Assembly: GCF_014697625.1 (NCBI RefSeq)
Contig: NZ_JACJSG010000003.1
Span: 1 to 64,000 of the forward strand
DNA: 64,000 nucleotides
Direction of reading: 5' to 3'
Source: Anabaena azotica FACHB-119
GTDB lineage: Bacteria > Cyanobacteriota > Cyanobacteriia > Cyanobacteriales > Nostocaceae
Positions 53,013 through 62,254 of this stretch are shown here, piece by piece. The translations under genes and the position numbers were made by a program. How positions within the stretch are numbered: the first letter of the stretch is position 1; every line of letters begins with the position of its first letter. The notes beneath the pieces are model-generated. The model did no database searches. It saw nothing but the letters and a program-made list of their open reading frames with translations, and was not told the origin of the DNA.

Positions 53013-54161
53013 TCAACTGTCAACTGCTGTACTCAAAACTTTACTGGCTGCGGCTACACCTGCACCTGGGATGAAGTTTGTATAACCGAGTTCAGCGAGG
53101 GCAACTTCTAGGGAGGCAATACAGCTAAGGATATCGCGATCGCTCACAAATCCCAAGTGACCTATACGGAATATTTTGTTTTTTAGATGGTCTTGACCGC
53201 CTGCTAATTCTAAATCAAAACGCTGCTTCAAAAATGAGCGAATTTTATCGGCTTCTATTGTTTGCGGTACTACAGCCGTCAGCGCGGGACTAGCAAAACT
53301 ATCTTCTACTAATAAAGGCAGATTTAATCCTTTAATTGCTGCACGGGTGGCATTTTTTAATCTTTCATGTCGAGTAAATATCGCTTCTAAGCCTTCCTCT
53401 TTCAGCATCCTTAAGGTGACTTGTAGCGCCACAACCAAGTTCACAGGCGGACTAAAGGGAGTAGTATCTTTTGCTGCTGCTTGACGATATTGACCCAAAT
53501 CTAAATAATATTTTGGTAATTTGGCAGTTTGATAAGCTTCCCAAGCTTTGGCACTCACACAAACAAATCCTATCCCTGGTGGGGTCATGTAAGCTTTCTG
53601 GGAACTAGAAACTACTACATCTAACCCCCAAGTATCTACAGGCACATTCACCACACCTAAGCTAGTAATAGCATCGACAATTATCAAAGCTGTACCATGT
53701 TCTTTTACATGGCGGTTGATGGTTTCCAAGTCATTCAACACACCCGTTGAGGTTTCGCTGTGAGTGATGACGACGGCTTTAATTTGCTTTTGGGTATCAG
53801 CTTGGAGTTGTTGGGCAAATACTGAAGGATCTAAGGGTTTGCCCCATTCAGCCGTAATTGTTTCTACATTTAACCCGTATGCTTGGCTAACTTCTACCCA
53901 GCGTTGACCAAATTTACCGTTAGCACCAACTAAAATGCGATCGCCTGATGAGAGAAAATTAATTATTCCCGCCTCTACTGCACCTGTACCACTGACATTT
54001 AGCATCAGTACATCATTTTCAGTTTGATGTAGCCATTTCAGGTTTGCTGTCACCTCTGCCAAAATCTCGCTGAATTGTTTAGTACGGTGTCCAATTGGGT
54101 GCTTGGCTAATGCCAGTAAGGCAGCCTCTGGCACTGGCGTGGGGCCGGGCATCATTAACAT
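53013..54161 (-). CDS. Class V aminotransferase (serine/alanine-glyoxylate aminotransferase family)
   Basis: 382 aa, PLP enzyme. It opens MMPGPTPVPEAALLAL (the family start), has the PLP phosphate region VSGTGAVEA, the aspartate in IIVDAITSLGVV and the Schiff-base lysine in VVSSSQKAYMTPPGI (about 196). It would interconvert glyoxylate and glycine using serine or alanine, as in photorespiration. The C-terminal residues STAVDS and the TGA stop are in an STRR (cagttgacagttga), so the original end may have been replaced. Confidence 0.9.
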   Translation of the reverse strand: MLMMPGPTPVPEAALLALAKHPIGHRTKQFSEILAEVTANLKWLHQTENDVLMLNVSGTGAVEAGIINFLSSGDRILVGANGKFGQRWVEVSQAYGLNVETITAEWGKPLDPSVFAQQLQADTQKQIKAVVITHSETSTGVLNDLETINRHVKEHGTALIIVDAITSLGVVNVPVDTWGLDVVVSSSQKAYMTPPGIGFVCVSAKAWEAYQTAKLPKYYLDLGQYRQAAAKDTTPFSPPVNLVVALQVTLRMLKEEGLEAIFTRHERLKNATRAAIKGLNLPLLVEDSFASPALTAVVPQTIEADKIRSFLKQRFDLELAGGQDHLKNKIFRIGHLGFVSDRDILSCIASLEVALAELGYTNFIPGAGVAAASKVLSTAVDS

Positions 54162-54310
54162 AAGTCTAACGGCTTAAATATTTATAGTTGGGTAGGAGGC
54201 AGTTGACAGTTGACAGTTGACAGTTGACAGTTGACAGGGGGTAAGAGTTAATAATTTTTTTCCCATCTTTCCCCAGTCCCCAGTCCCCAGTCCCCATTTT
54301 CCACTCCCCA
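54162..54310. repeat. STRR and ccccagtcc repeat spacer
   Basis: Five cagttga units at 54200-54238, then ccccagtccccagtccccag (54270-54293). No gene. Confidence 0.85.
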
Positions 54311-54559
54311 CTAATCAGAAGTTGCAACTTCCTTACTTTGATGATTGATTGACCAACGGTGTTCTATATCTAAAGAATAAACTTTACAAGCTTGTTCCAG
54401 TTGCTTTTGCTGGGCTGCGGCTTTTCGCAAAGTAATAATTAGTTGATTAACCTGATGTCGCAGTTCAGGGTTTTGGCTGGCTGCTGACATGGTTTGTCTT
54501 TCTAATAGTTGTAGTATCAGTTCGTAGTGAATGGGCGATGGTAGGGGAAGTTGCTCCAT
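54311..54559 (-). CDS. Small conserved cyanobacterial protein (probable DUF5340)
   Basis: 82 aa. MEQLPLPSPIHYELILQLLERQTMSAASQNPELRHQVNQLIITLRKAAAQQKQLEQACKVY is helical and Q-rich, of a small cyanobacteria-wide family I believe is DUF5340. No signal peptide or membrane segment. Function unknown. Its downstream side is STRR. Confidence 0.7.
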   Translation of the reverse strand: MEQLPLPSPIHYELILQLLERQTMSAASQNPELRHQVNQLIITLRKAAAQQKQLEQACKVYSLDIEHRWSINHQSKEVATSD

Positions 54560-54879
54560 GTAGTCTAGGGTTATTTTTATGTAGGGATTTTCTGATGCTT
54601 GGTTGGTAGATGCTCTTTAGTCAATTTTTACACATTAAATAAAGATTAACTATATTTTCTGATATAGCAAAAAATAGTTCAGCACCTGGAATATACCAGG
54701 GCTAGTATTCAAACATCCCATAATTTCTACGTGGAGGCAAGCGGGGGAGGTGGGGGAGATGAGGGGGATAGGGGAGATGAGGGGGATGGGGGAGATGAGG
54801 GGGATGAAGAATTAATTTTTTTACCTTGATACCTACCTGCTTTGCTGTTCCCTATTCCCTGTTCCCTGTTCCCTGTTCC
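54560..54879. other. Gene-free interval with a G-rich tandem repeat
   Basis: From about 54740 to 54810 there are four to five units of gggggagatgaggggga type. Then ttccctgttccctgttccct just downstream of trpC's stop. No gene. Confidence 0.75.
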
Positions 54880-55767
54880 CTACCTAATGGAAAAAAGGTT
54901 GACGATCGCAATTTCTGGATCTGGTTGTTTGACTAATGATTCGCCAATTAACACGGCGCTAGCGCCAGCTTGGGATACTAAACTCAAATCCTCCGGGTTA
55001 TGTAATCCCGACTCGCTCACAATTAGAATATCGCGTTCTTGTAACTGGCTACCTCTAACTGCTAAAAGTTCACAAGTAGTTTGCAAGTCTACAGAAAAAT
55101 CTTCTAGATTGCGGTTATTAATCCCTACCAAAGATACACCATCTAAAGCTAATACACGGTCGAGCTCTTCTAGGTTGTGAACTTCAATTAAAGCTGCCAT
55201 ATTTAAAGCATTGGCAATTTTGATGAAGTATTGTAAATCTTGGTCGCTGAGGATGGCGGCAATTAATAATACTGCATCTGCACCTTGAACCCGTGCCAGA
55301 TACATTTGATAAGGATAAATGACAAAATCCTTACAAAGTAACGGTAAATCTACAGCAGCACGGACTTTTGCTAAGTTATCAAAACTACCTTGGAAAAATT
55401 TAGCATCCGTTAATACCGAAAGACAACTAGCACCGCCTTGTTGATAGGATAAGGCGATCGCTACTGGGTCAAAATCTTCGCGAAACACTCCTTTGCTGGG
55501 GGAAGCCTTTTTCACTTCAGCAATTAAGGCTGGTGTAGTTCTGCCTTGTTTTAAAGCACCGATAAAATCACGGGTTGGTGGTACATTCCGCGCTTGCTTT
55601 TGTAGTTCTAGCAAAGGCACTTTCTCGCGCCATTGGGTAACTTCTATTTCCTTATGCCAGACAATTTCTTCCAAAATATTGTTTGGTGCTGAATCTGGTA
55701 AGGCGACATGATAACGCAATATTGATACATTTACAGCAGGGCTTGGTTGTCGGCGACGGATTTGCAT
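54880..55767 (-). CDS. trpC: Indole-3-glycerol phosphate synthase
   Basis: 295 aa, a single (beta/alpha)8 barrel with the cyanobacterial N-terminal extension ([43 protein letters not shown]). Active-site blocks are [59 protein letters not shown] and VLIGESL. It closes the indole ring in tryptophan synthesis in the cytosol. It follows lpdA on the minus strand with an STRR spacer; the rest of the trp pathway is elsewhere, as is common in cyanobacteria. Confidence 0.95.
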   Translation of the reverse strand: MQIRRRQPSPAVNVSILRYHVALPDSAPNNILEEIVWHKEIEVTQWREKVPLLELQKQARNVPPTRDFIGALKQGRTTPALIAEVKKASPSKGVFREDFDPVAIALSYQQGGASCLSVLTDAKFFQGSFDNLAKVRAAVDLPLLCKDFVIYPYQMYLARVQGADAVLLIAAILSDQDLQYFIKIANALNMAALIEVHNLEELDRVLALDGVSLVGINNRNLEDFSVDLQTTCELLAVRGSQLQERDILIVSESGLHNPEDLSLVSQAGASAVLIGESLVKQPDPEIAIVNLFSIR

Positions 55768-55868
55768 TGTTTGTCAGTTGTCAGTTGTCATTAGTCATTA
55801 GTCCATAGTCAATAGTCCATAGTCAATAGTTTTAACTGTGAACTATTGACTATGGACTGTTGACTGTC
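55768..55868. repeat. STRR spacer between lpdA and trpC
   Basis: gtcagttgtcagttgtcat, catagtcaatagtccatagt and the complementary actattgactatggactgttgac fill nearly the whole gap; the two halves pair. It could act as a terminator or attenuate read-through from lpdA to trpC. Confidence 0.85.
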
Positions 55869-55870
55869 AC

Positions 55871-57298
55871 CTAAACGATCGCTCGTTTATATGCTTCATC
55901 CAACACTTCTGATAATGTTGGGTGGGCGTGGACTAGATGGGCTAGAGTTTGGACGGTTTGTCGGTTGGCTACGGCGGCGGATGCTTCGTGGATGAGGTCG
56001 GAGGCGTGTAAACCAAAAATATGTACGCCTAAAACTTCTCCTGTGTCTTTGCGGTAGATGACTTTGGCTATACCGTCGGCTTCGTTTTCGGCTAAGGCTT
56101 TGGAGTTACCTTTGAAGTAACTTCTGCTGGTAGCAATTTCAAAACCTTCAGCTTGTCCTAGTTCCTTCGCACCTGTTTCGGTTAAACCGACATAACTGAC
56201 TTCTGGATGGGTAAATGCGGCGGCGGGAATGCTGCGATAGTCTATCTTTCTGTCTCGTCCGACAATGTTTTCGACAGCGACAATGCCCTGGGCGGAGGCG
56301 GCGTGTGCTAGCATCATTTTGCCATTAGCATCACCTATCGCCCAAAGATGGGGTACTACTTCCCCAGCTGATAACACTGCCATGCGATCGTCCACAGGAA
56401 TAAAGTTGCGGCGGTCAAGTTCCACACCAACCGATTCTAAACCGAGGTTTTTGGTAGCTGGGATGCGTCCTGTAGCTACTAGGCAAGCATCAACCTCGAT
56501 GACATCGACAACTTCCTTAGTTTTGAAGTCTGCCAATTCAATGACTACTGGTGAACCAGGAATAACTTTTTTAGCGTATATCCCGACTTTAGTTTCAATA
56601 TCACGGGGCGTAATTAGCACCCGTTCCGCAAGTTTAGCAATATCGCGGTCAAACCCTGGCATTAACTGGTCGAGGGCTTCAATCAAGGTGATTTCACAAC
56701 CCAAAGCTGAGTAAATATCCGAAAATTCTAAACCAATGTAACCACTACCAATAATAGCTACCCAATCAGGTAGGGTTTCTAATTTTACGCCTTGGTCGCT
56801 GGTGAAAACAGTTTTGCCGTCTACTTCAATACCCGGAGGGACAAAGGGTACAGAACCAGGGCAAAGGATAATATCCTTAGCCGTGATGGTTTTTTCACTA
56901 CCATCTCCTGTGACCGTGACTTTTTGTGTCCCGGCAATTTTGCCCCAACCTTTGATGATATCGACTCCCAAACGTTTAAGGCTATTGGTTAAATCCCCTT
57001 GGATTTTGGCAACGAGATTATTGGCATGATTGGCGATCGCTTGGCGATCGAACTCCACATTACCAATCTGGATTCCCAAAGATTTCAGGTGATGGGCATC
57101 GCGTAATTCCCGCACACGTCCAGAAGCAGCCAACAGCGCCTTCGATGGAATACAGCCTCGGTTGACACAGGTTCCCCCCATGTCTGCTGCTTCGATGATC
57201 GCCGTCTTCAGACCACAACTGACAGCGTGTAGGGCTGCGCCATGTCCACCTACACCAGCGCCTATTATGACTAAATCGTAATCAAATTCATGACTCAC
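55871..57298 (-). CDS. lpdA: Dihydrolipoyl dehydrogenase (E3)
   Basis: 475 aa, full length. FAD-binding [13 protein letters not shown], the redox pair C44-C49 ([13 protein letters not shown]), NAD-binding [10 protein letters not shown], and the C-terminal catalytic [13 protein letters not shown] are all present. It reoxidises lipoamide in the pyruvate dehydrogenase complex. The start is GTG (GTGAGTCATGAATTT): the ATG nearby is out of frame. A truncated TnpB-like gene ends 1 bp before this start, so the original promoter and leader have probably been displaced. Confidence 0.95.
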   Translation of the reverse strand: MSHEFDYDLVIIGAGVGGHGAALHAVSCGLKTAIIEAADMGGTCVNRGCIPSKALLAASGRVRELRDAHHLKSLGIQIGNVEFDRQAIANHANNLVAKIQGDLTNSLKRLGVDIIKGWGKIAGTQKVTVTGDGSEKTITAKDIILCPGSVPFVPPGIEVDGKTVFTSDQGVKLETLPDWVAIIGSGYIGLEFSDIYSALGCEITLIEALDQLMPGFDRDIAKLAERVLITPRDIETKVGIYAKKVIPGSPVVIELADFKTKEVVDVIEVDACLVATGRIPATKNLGLESVGVELDRRNFIPVDDRMAVLSAGEVVPHLWAIGDANGKMMLAHAASAQGIVAVENIVGRDRKIDYRSIPAAAFTHPEVSYVGLTETGAKELGQAEGFEIATSRSYFKGNSKALAENEADGIAKVIYRKDTGEVLGVHIFGLHASDLIHEASAAVANRQTVQTLAHLVHAHPTLSEVLDEAYKRAIV

Positions 57299-57299
57299 G

Positions 57300-57731
57300 T
57301 TAGTTTCCCCGTGTGCTTCGCCTATCTATTGTGACATACTCCCCGCCCCGCCCTTTCCTTCTCTGCCAGAGGCTGCGCCAACCAGATTTTTTACTGTTAA
57401 TATCTCCCTTCAGCCACCTATCAAAAGTCTTTTCCACCCGCGCTACTACGTCTTGCAGGGTGTGGGAAGGAATATCTTTGTAATCTGGTAGTAAGGCTTT
57501 GGTGTTGGTTAAGTCGCGTTTTTGACTGTAGTAGTTGGGTTTGTCTTTTAGTTGTGGTATGTGACAAACTTCCAATGAGCATCGGTCAATATCGCAACGA
57601 TTTTGCTCCCACCAGTTAAACCGTTCCGCCAGCCTGTAGTTATACTGACGGCGACAAAGTTCTAGCCAGCTTTCAAAGGTGGCTATTTGTTGCTTTGTTG
57701 GTCTTAGTCGGTACTGGTAGGCTAGGCGCAC
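57300..57731 (-). pseudogene. Truncated IS200/IS605 OrfB (TnpB) transposon gene
   Basis: 143 aa of the usual about 400. The N-terminal domain is clear (MRLAYQYRLRPTKQQIATFESWLELCRRQYNYRLAERFNWW, then QKRDLTNTKALLPDYKDIPSHTLQDVVARVEKTFDRWL), but the RuvC nuclease and zinc finger are absent. A repeat-like gttggcgcagcctctggcag segment lies near the break, and the tail [15 protein letters not shown] ends at lpdA. It starts GTG with aggaggtgat in the upstream gene's end, i.e. translation coupled. It cannot be an active nuclease. Confidence 0.8.
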
Positions 57732-57734
57732 TAA

Positions 57735-57968
57735 TTAATCACCTCCTGGTTGCTCTTGCTGCGATTTTTTAAAGGCTGAAATCAAGTCATCAAAACTGCA
57801 CTTGTATAGTTTTAAGAGTTCCAGAAGTTGATCAAGTCTTAACTTCGGAACCGTCCTTCCTTTCTCCCAGTTTCTTACAGTCGATTCACCTATACCAATT
57901 CGGCTAGCAACATCAACTGTTCGCAAGTTCTGGTTTTTCCGTAAATCTTTTAGATTCATGGACTTCAT
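57735..57968 (-). CDS. XRE-family HTH protein preceding the TnpB remnant
   Basis: 77 aa from the ATG at 57968 (a second in-frame ATG three codons on is also possible). LKDLRKNQNLRTVDVASRIGIGESTVRNWEKGRTVPKLRLDQLLELLKLYKCSFDDLISAF is a standard Cro/CI-type HTH. Its stop is 3 bp before the GTG of the TnpB remnant, and it contains that gene's ribosome site, so both were one unit. It probably represses the transposon operon; after the insertion it could also influence lpdA. Confidence 0.75.
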   Translation of the reverse strand: MKSMNLKDLRKNQNLRTVDVASRIGIGESTVRNWEKGRTVPKLRLDQLLELLKLYKCSFDDLISAFKKSQQEQPGGD

Positions 57969-58031
57969 GTATTTATAATGCGTTAACCCGTTGACGCTTG
58001 TCAATAGCAAATAGTAAAATATTATAGACAA

Positions 58032-58182
58032 AGGCGTTGTTCTCTCCCGCCAAGAAGAAACACAACGCCTTTTGTTAACCGATTACAGGTATTAAACAAT
58101 GCTAGCAGATTCCTTTGTTCTCGCCCACCTAGAGCTATTCGCAGACTATAGTGCAAAATATTGCACATCAAGGGGGTAGACC
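58032..58182. other. Upstream region of the HTH-tnpB unit
   Basis: Includes arms aggcgttgtt / aacaacgcc-like (58030-58070), and gcaaaatattgca (58152-58164), a short palindrome. Promoter region for both directions. Confidence 0.35.
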
Positions 58183-58388
58183 ATGACCCGATTCTTCCCC
58201 CTATCCCATCTCCCACCCCGCAAGTTCGAGTTAGGCGATAGAGTTGAAAACGCCTACACCGAGGGAGTGGACGACCTAACTATTGCTTTGAAGCCACGGT
58301 AATCGGTTTTCACTATGAACACCCGTTATGGCTATCGAAAGATTCCCGTCCAGGCTGGATCTATAAGCCATCCTTGCAAGTCCTTTGA
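58183..58388 (+). pseudogene. Frameshifted small ORF
   Basis: From the ATG at 58183 the frame reads MTRFFPLSHLPPRKFELGDRV ENAYTEGVDDLTI and then stops at 58300. One frame over, the sequence carries on as FEATVIGFHYEHPLWLSKDSR PGWIYKPSLQVL to a TGA at 58386-58388. The join falls at about 58275-58290. The two parts read like one small protein of about 68 aa broken by one indel; programmed frameshifting or sequencing error are alternatives. Family not recognised. Confidence 0.45.
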
Positions 58389-58513
58389 GGTGCGGAAGTT
58401 ACTAAATTTTGTTTGGGGACTAGGGATTGGGGACTGGGGACTGGGGACTGGGGAAGGGGGAAAGGGGAAAGGAAGAAGCCTTCGGTCAACTGTCACCTGT
58501 CACCTGTCACCTG
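58389..58513. repeat. Gggactggg and STRR spacer
   Basis: ggggactagggattgggg units are followed by tcaactgtcacctgtcacc. The last STRR unit provides the TGA stop of the next minus-strand gene. Confidence 0.75.
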
Positions 58514-60094
58514 TCAACTGCCCAAGAGGAACAGACTCAATAATGTACCGCTATTCCAGAGACTGTGGAGGAGGATGGGGGCGAGGAGGTTACGCGATCG
58601 CGTGTAGACTACGCCTAAGACTATGCCTAAAGCAGTCAGGGGGAGGATTTCTGATAAACTTAGGTGAGCCGCCGCAAATAAGGTAGCGCTGGCAACAATT
58701 GCCCCCCATACTGGTAAGTAACGAGTTAAGGAGGGTAATAAAAAGCCGCGAAATAGGACTTCTTCAAATAAAGGGGCGGCGATCGCAGCTGTCACGTAAA
58801 ATATCCCTAATGCTGTAAAGTTTCGGCTTTCTAATGCTAGTTGTAATAGCGGGTTACTACCACCCTGCCCTTGCCATAGCTGTTGATTAATCAAAGACAC
58901 AATCACAACTATGGGTAAAGCCGCACAATAACCGCCTAGTCCCCATAGAAACCAATTATCTTGGAACTCGAAGCGGAACCAATTTTTAGGTAAGGGGAAA
59001 TAGGGTTTAATTGAGACATACAGAACTGACAGCGCACCAGCAGCTACTAAGAGGTAGGTGACGAAGACAGAAACAGCTTGCAGTCTGACATCAACTAGCG
59101 GGCGTGGTATGGGCAGTAGCATAAACAAAGAAGGCACAAAAATTTGCCCCATGAAGAAAAAGCCCACCACAAAAACTGCGAGAATTGTTTCTGCATCCCA
59201 AGGTGTTGACCAAGCTAAATCAGCATATTGTCCTAACAAGGATTCTTTACCCTTGAGCAAGCGTTGTGCAATTAAGAAAATTAACAGTATCAGCCCAGCC
59301 AAAGCCGTCAAACTAGGGACAGTAGCAATTAAAGCTAATTTGAACAATGCTTGAGTCGCAGTTTCTTGTTGTGCTGATTGAATTTCGCTTAAAGCCTCTT
59401 GTCGTTGCTGGAGTTGGTATAGTTGAATTAAAGCTGTATAACGAAACCAGCCTTGTAAATTATTTTGAATTAACTGTTGAGAATTGGGAACAAGTTGCGG
59501 TGGGTCATTCCACAGTCCAGCTAGCGCCGCCGCAGTTTTCTCAATGTCTGTACTGAGTTGTGAATTTTCTAACCGCTTTTCTAAATCACCCCAAGTTTTG
59601 ATGGCTGTTTGAATTTGTCCTTGTTGTGCTTGCAAAATTCCTAGATTTAAGTCTAATTCAGCCGAAAATTTTTGCAGTTGCACTAGAGACTGCTGCAACT
59701 GTTTTTGTTGATCATTCCCAGAGATTGAAGTACTGGGAGACTTATCTGGTAAAGGTTTAGGCGCTGTAGCCTTTGGGGATGGAGAACGCAGTTGTGCAAG
59801 TTGGTTTTGAGTTTTTTGCAAATTACTCTGCACTGATTGACGGATTATTTCATATTGCTTGGTGGCGTTTTCCAAAGCCTTTTCCCCAAGAATCGCCTCT
59901 CGAATTACTTGAGGACTATCATCGTTACTATCCTCTGGTTGCCAAGCTTGTGCTTGCAGTGCAATATTGGTTTGGTACAGTTCCAAGCGGCTTTGGAACT
60001 GTGGTTCTTGCAAACTACTAAATAAAGACGAAATCGCTAAATAAGCTGCGATCGGCGTGAGTACAAAAAATAAAATCACCCGCTTGATGCTCAT
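58514..60094 (-). CDS. CPBP-family (CAAX protease-like) intramembrane metalloprotease
   Basis: 526 aa. After an N-terminal membrane anchor comes a Q-rich coiled-coil region (about 60-240) and then eight or so membrane helices. The CPBP motifs are FEEVLFRGFLLP (EExxxR), LFAAAHLSL and LLHSLWNSGT, supplying the Glu and His metal ligands. It probably cleaves a membrane-embedded peptide or protein; the coiled coil may select substrates. The final residues FLLGS and the TGA are encoded in a cagttgacag STRR. Confidence 0.9.
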   Translation of the reverse strand: MSIKRVILFFVLTPIAAYLAISSLFSSLQEPQFQSRLELYQTNIALQAQAWQPEDSNDDSPQVIREAILGEKALENATKQYEIIRQSVQSNLQKTQNQLAQLRSPSPKATAPKPLPDKSPSTSISGNDQQKQLQQSLVQLQKFSAELDLNLGILQAQQGQIQTAIKTWGDLEKRLENSQLSTDIEKTAAALAGLWNDPPQLVPNSQQLIQNNLQGWFRYTALIQLYQLQQRQEALSEIQSAQQETATQALFKLALIATVPSLTALAGLILLIFLIAQRLLKGKESLLGQYADLAWSTPWDAETILAVFVVGFFFMGQIFVPSLFMLLPIPRPLVDVRLQAVSVFVTYLLVAAGALSVLYVSIKPYFPLPKNWFRFEFQDNWFLWGLGGYCAALPIVVIVSLINQQLWQGQGGSNPLLQLALESRNFTALGIFYVTAAIAAPLFEEVLFRGFLLPSLTRYLPVWGAIVASATLFAAAHLSLSEILPLTALGIVLGVVYTRSRNLLAPILLHSLWNSGTLLSLFLLGS

Positions 60095-60357
60095 CTATCC
60101 CCCTTTGACAAACCAGTGGAGAACGTGTCCCCCTTAGAAATTATCGCAACAAACAGCGATAGGTGGACAGATGAGCTTCAACAAAGTGCGCCTAACGCAC
60201 CATCTGATCTAGCAGTGCGTTAGACTCAAGCCATAACGCAACGGTAATAAAGCGGAAGGAATATCCACACCGCTTTTTGCCTCTCCTACTTAAGATTTAC
60301 TTTATAAATAGTCTCTCAACAAATAATATTTTTATTTCTTGATAACTTAACGATGAA
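60095..60357. other. Gene-free interval
   Basis: Contains a gtgcgcctaacgcacc / gtgcgttag inverted repeat (60187-60227) and the ccgctttttgcc region. Downstream DNA ends AT-rich before the next convergent-side gene. No ORF. Confidence 0.45.
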
Positions 60358-61071
60358 TTACTCATCGTCCATATCATTAAAGAAAAACTCATCCTCATCT
60401 GGTTGTTGACTTAATAGTTCGGCAATTTCTGGCACTATTAAAACATACATATTATCTATCCAATACTCTAGCTGCCGCTCTAACAAATCTAAATTAACTT
60501 CATCAGGATAATTCCAAATTTCCTTTTGTTTGAGCCATGTCACCACCTCTTCCCATTCTCTAGCAAAAACTGCATATCCGGCGGCGTTAAATGTAGGTAT
60601 ACGTTCTTGGGGAACATATTCTCTTTTTTGAGTCATTTCCCAGGCTTCAGGATCGTCTGCTTCCCACACGTTAGTTCGACGAGCATTAATCACACGTTCA
60701 ATAGCGCAAGTACAGGATGAAGTGACTGTGAATAAATCATTTGGATGAGAATAAGCCAGCAAGACACCATCACAGCTAAATTCATAGCTAACTTCTGCTG
60801 TAAAGGATTTTACGCTAGGCATATTTACTCCTCTACCATATGTCTGAAAATATGTGGAGATATCACTGATAATTTGTCTTGGTACTGTAATCTCAGGGTG
60901 TTTCTTCTCAAAAATAGGAAGATAACGTGACATCATAAAGTAGGCGAGTTCTAGTTGCAAATCCTTAGGTAGCCCGTAAAGAACACGAAAACAATTGTTC
61001 ATACAAGTATCGCCATAAGGATCATCAATAGCGGCGATTATATCATCAAGTAATTTTTGTCTTCTTTGCAT
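60358..61071 (-). CDS. Unknown protein, third gene of the eCIS-cargo-like cluster
   Basis: 237 aa, soluble, acidic end (QQPDEDEFFFNDMDDE). Reads MQRRQKLLDDIIAAIDDPYGDTCMNNCFRVLYGLPKDLQLELAYFMMSRYLPIFEKKHPEI and WEEVVTWLKQKEIWNYPDEVN. No recognised family. It follows, after a 106-bp MITE, the 277-aa gene and the cargo-like gene on the same strand. Its acidic nature would suit an immunity or chaperone role, but this is a guess from position. Confidence 0.5.
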   Translation of the reverse strand: MQRRQKLLDDIIAAIDDPYGDTCMNNCFRVLYGLPKDLQLELAYFMMSRYLPIFEKKHPEITVPRQIISDISTYFQTYGRGVNMPSVKSFTAEVSYEFSCDGVLLAYSHPNDLFTVTSSCTCAIERVINARRTNVWEADDPEAWEMTQKREYVPQERIPTFNAAGYAVFAREWEEVVTWLKQKEIWNYPDEVNLDLLERQLEYWIDNMYVLIVPEIAELLSQQPDEDEFFFNDMDDE

Positions 61072-61179
61072 GGTTGACTATACTTATACTACCGCGATAG
61101 TGACACAACAGGGCTATCCTCTGTTGTGCTGAAAGTCCTGATGACGAAGCAGATAGAGGTTGAATTTTCTTCTAATATA

Positions 61180-61285
61180 TACAGCATATTTTGGGTAAAT
61201 GAGGTACAAGCGTAAAACCCAAAACCATGTAGAGACGTTACATGTAACGTCTCTACAGTATTTCACGAATAGCAAAACTGCTGTA
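61180..61285. mobile_element. 106-bp MITE-like element, family F, copy 3 (inverted)
   Basis: Reverse complement of the elements at 31451 and 46207 (begins tacagcatattttgggt, ends aactgctgta). It splits the gap between two unknown genes in the cargo-like cluster. Confidence 0.85.
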
Positions 61286-61286
61286 T

Positions 61287-62120
61287 TTATTTTTCATCTG
61301 AAATAGGAATGTCAAGAACAGATGGAAAATCAAATAACGGTGGATCAACTTGTAAATATCTATCCCCACATAAATTCTCTGGAGAAGTTACAATTTTAGC
61401 TTCAGCTTGAGATAAAGCCCATGCCATCACTTCTGAAAGTTCTTGTTCATTAAGTTTTTTTGCAATCATATTCAAAGCTCTCATTGTTAATTCCTGCGTA
61501 ATAACTCGATGAACTTGCAATACCTCCTGAGACACAACAACCTGCCCTGTTTTTTCCATCTCCTCTAGTGGAGGTGGTAATTTCATATGTTGTAGTACGT
61601 ATTGACTACCGTAAACTCCGTAATAAATAATCTCTTCAATATCATCTAAAAGTGGAATTAAAGCATCTGGAGGTGGGATCTGGTCTTCTCTCGTTCCTTG
61701 AGGCAAGTACGCATTTCGTAGAACACATAACCAGTCAAACATTGCAACATCGAATTCGTGGCTTAAAAAATGGCGTTGAACCCAACGTTCCAGATCAACA
61801 GCAACGTTACTACCTAGCTGAATTGCTAGCTGTTGAAAGGCTTTGTTAAAAGTTATTAGCGTTATTTTCAAATCTTCTTTATCATATTGTTCTCCTTCTA
61901 GTTCTAGTAAAGGTTCTATATATGTATTGTACTCATCCATTGATTGAACATATATTGCTGTCCAAACATCGGGTTCTTCCACCAATTTCAATGGTAATCC
62001 CATCATTGCTAAAAAAGGTCTTGTCCAATTTAATGTGGGTAAAGATAATCCTTGAATCCATTTACGAGGAATCCAGTTGTTCCACAAATTTTCGTTTTTT
62101 ACCTCATCACTATTTTCCAT
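61287..62120 (-). CDS. Unknown protein, second gene of the eCIS-cargo-like cluster
   Basis: 277 aa, soluble, helical and acidic (MENSDEVKNENLWNNWIPRKWIQGLSLPTLNWTRPFLAMMGLPLKLVEEPDVWTAIYVQSMDEY...). No domain recognised. Its stop lies beside a family F MITE. It starts 134 bp downstream of the cargo-like gene's stop and is on the same strand. It could be a dedicated chaperone, adaptor or immunity protein for the cargo, by position only. Confidence 0.5.
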   Translation of the reverse strand: MENSDEVKNENLWNNWIPRKWIQGLSLPTLNWTRPFLAMMGLPLKLVEEPDVWTAIYVQSMDEYNTYIEPLLELEGEQYDKEDLKITLITFNKAFQQLAIQLGSNVAVDLERWVQRHFLSHEFDVAMFDWLCVLRNAYLPQGTREDQIPPPDALIPLLDDIEEIIYYGVYGSQYVLQHMKLPPPLEEMEKTGQVVVSQEVLQVHRVITQELTMRALNMIAKKLNEQELSEVMAWALSQAEAKIVTSPENLCGDRYLQVDPPLFDFPSVLDIPISDEK

Positions 62121-62254
62121 TATTGTCCCTTTTCACTTTTCAAGTAAAAATTATTTAACCTCAAGTAGTACTAGAAGACATAATTCTTCTTCCACATATT
62201 TAAATGTATCAAATTAAAATTATCTGATAAAATACTGATCTCAAAGATTCATAG

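Noticed and set aside
57300..57731. An active TnpB RNA-guided nuclease
   Set aside because: Only the N-terminal 143 residues remain, with no RuvC residues.
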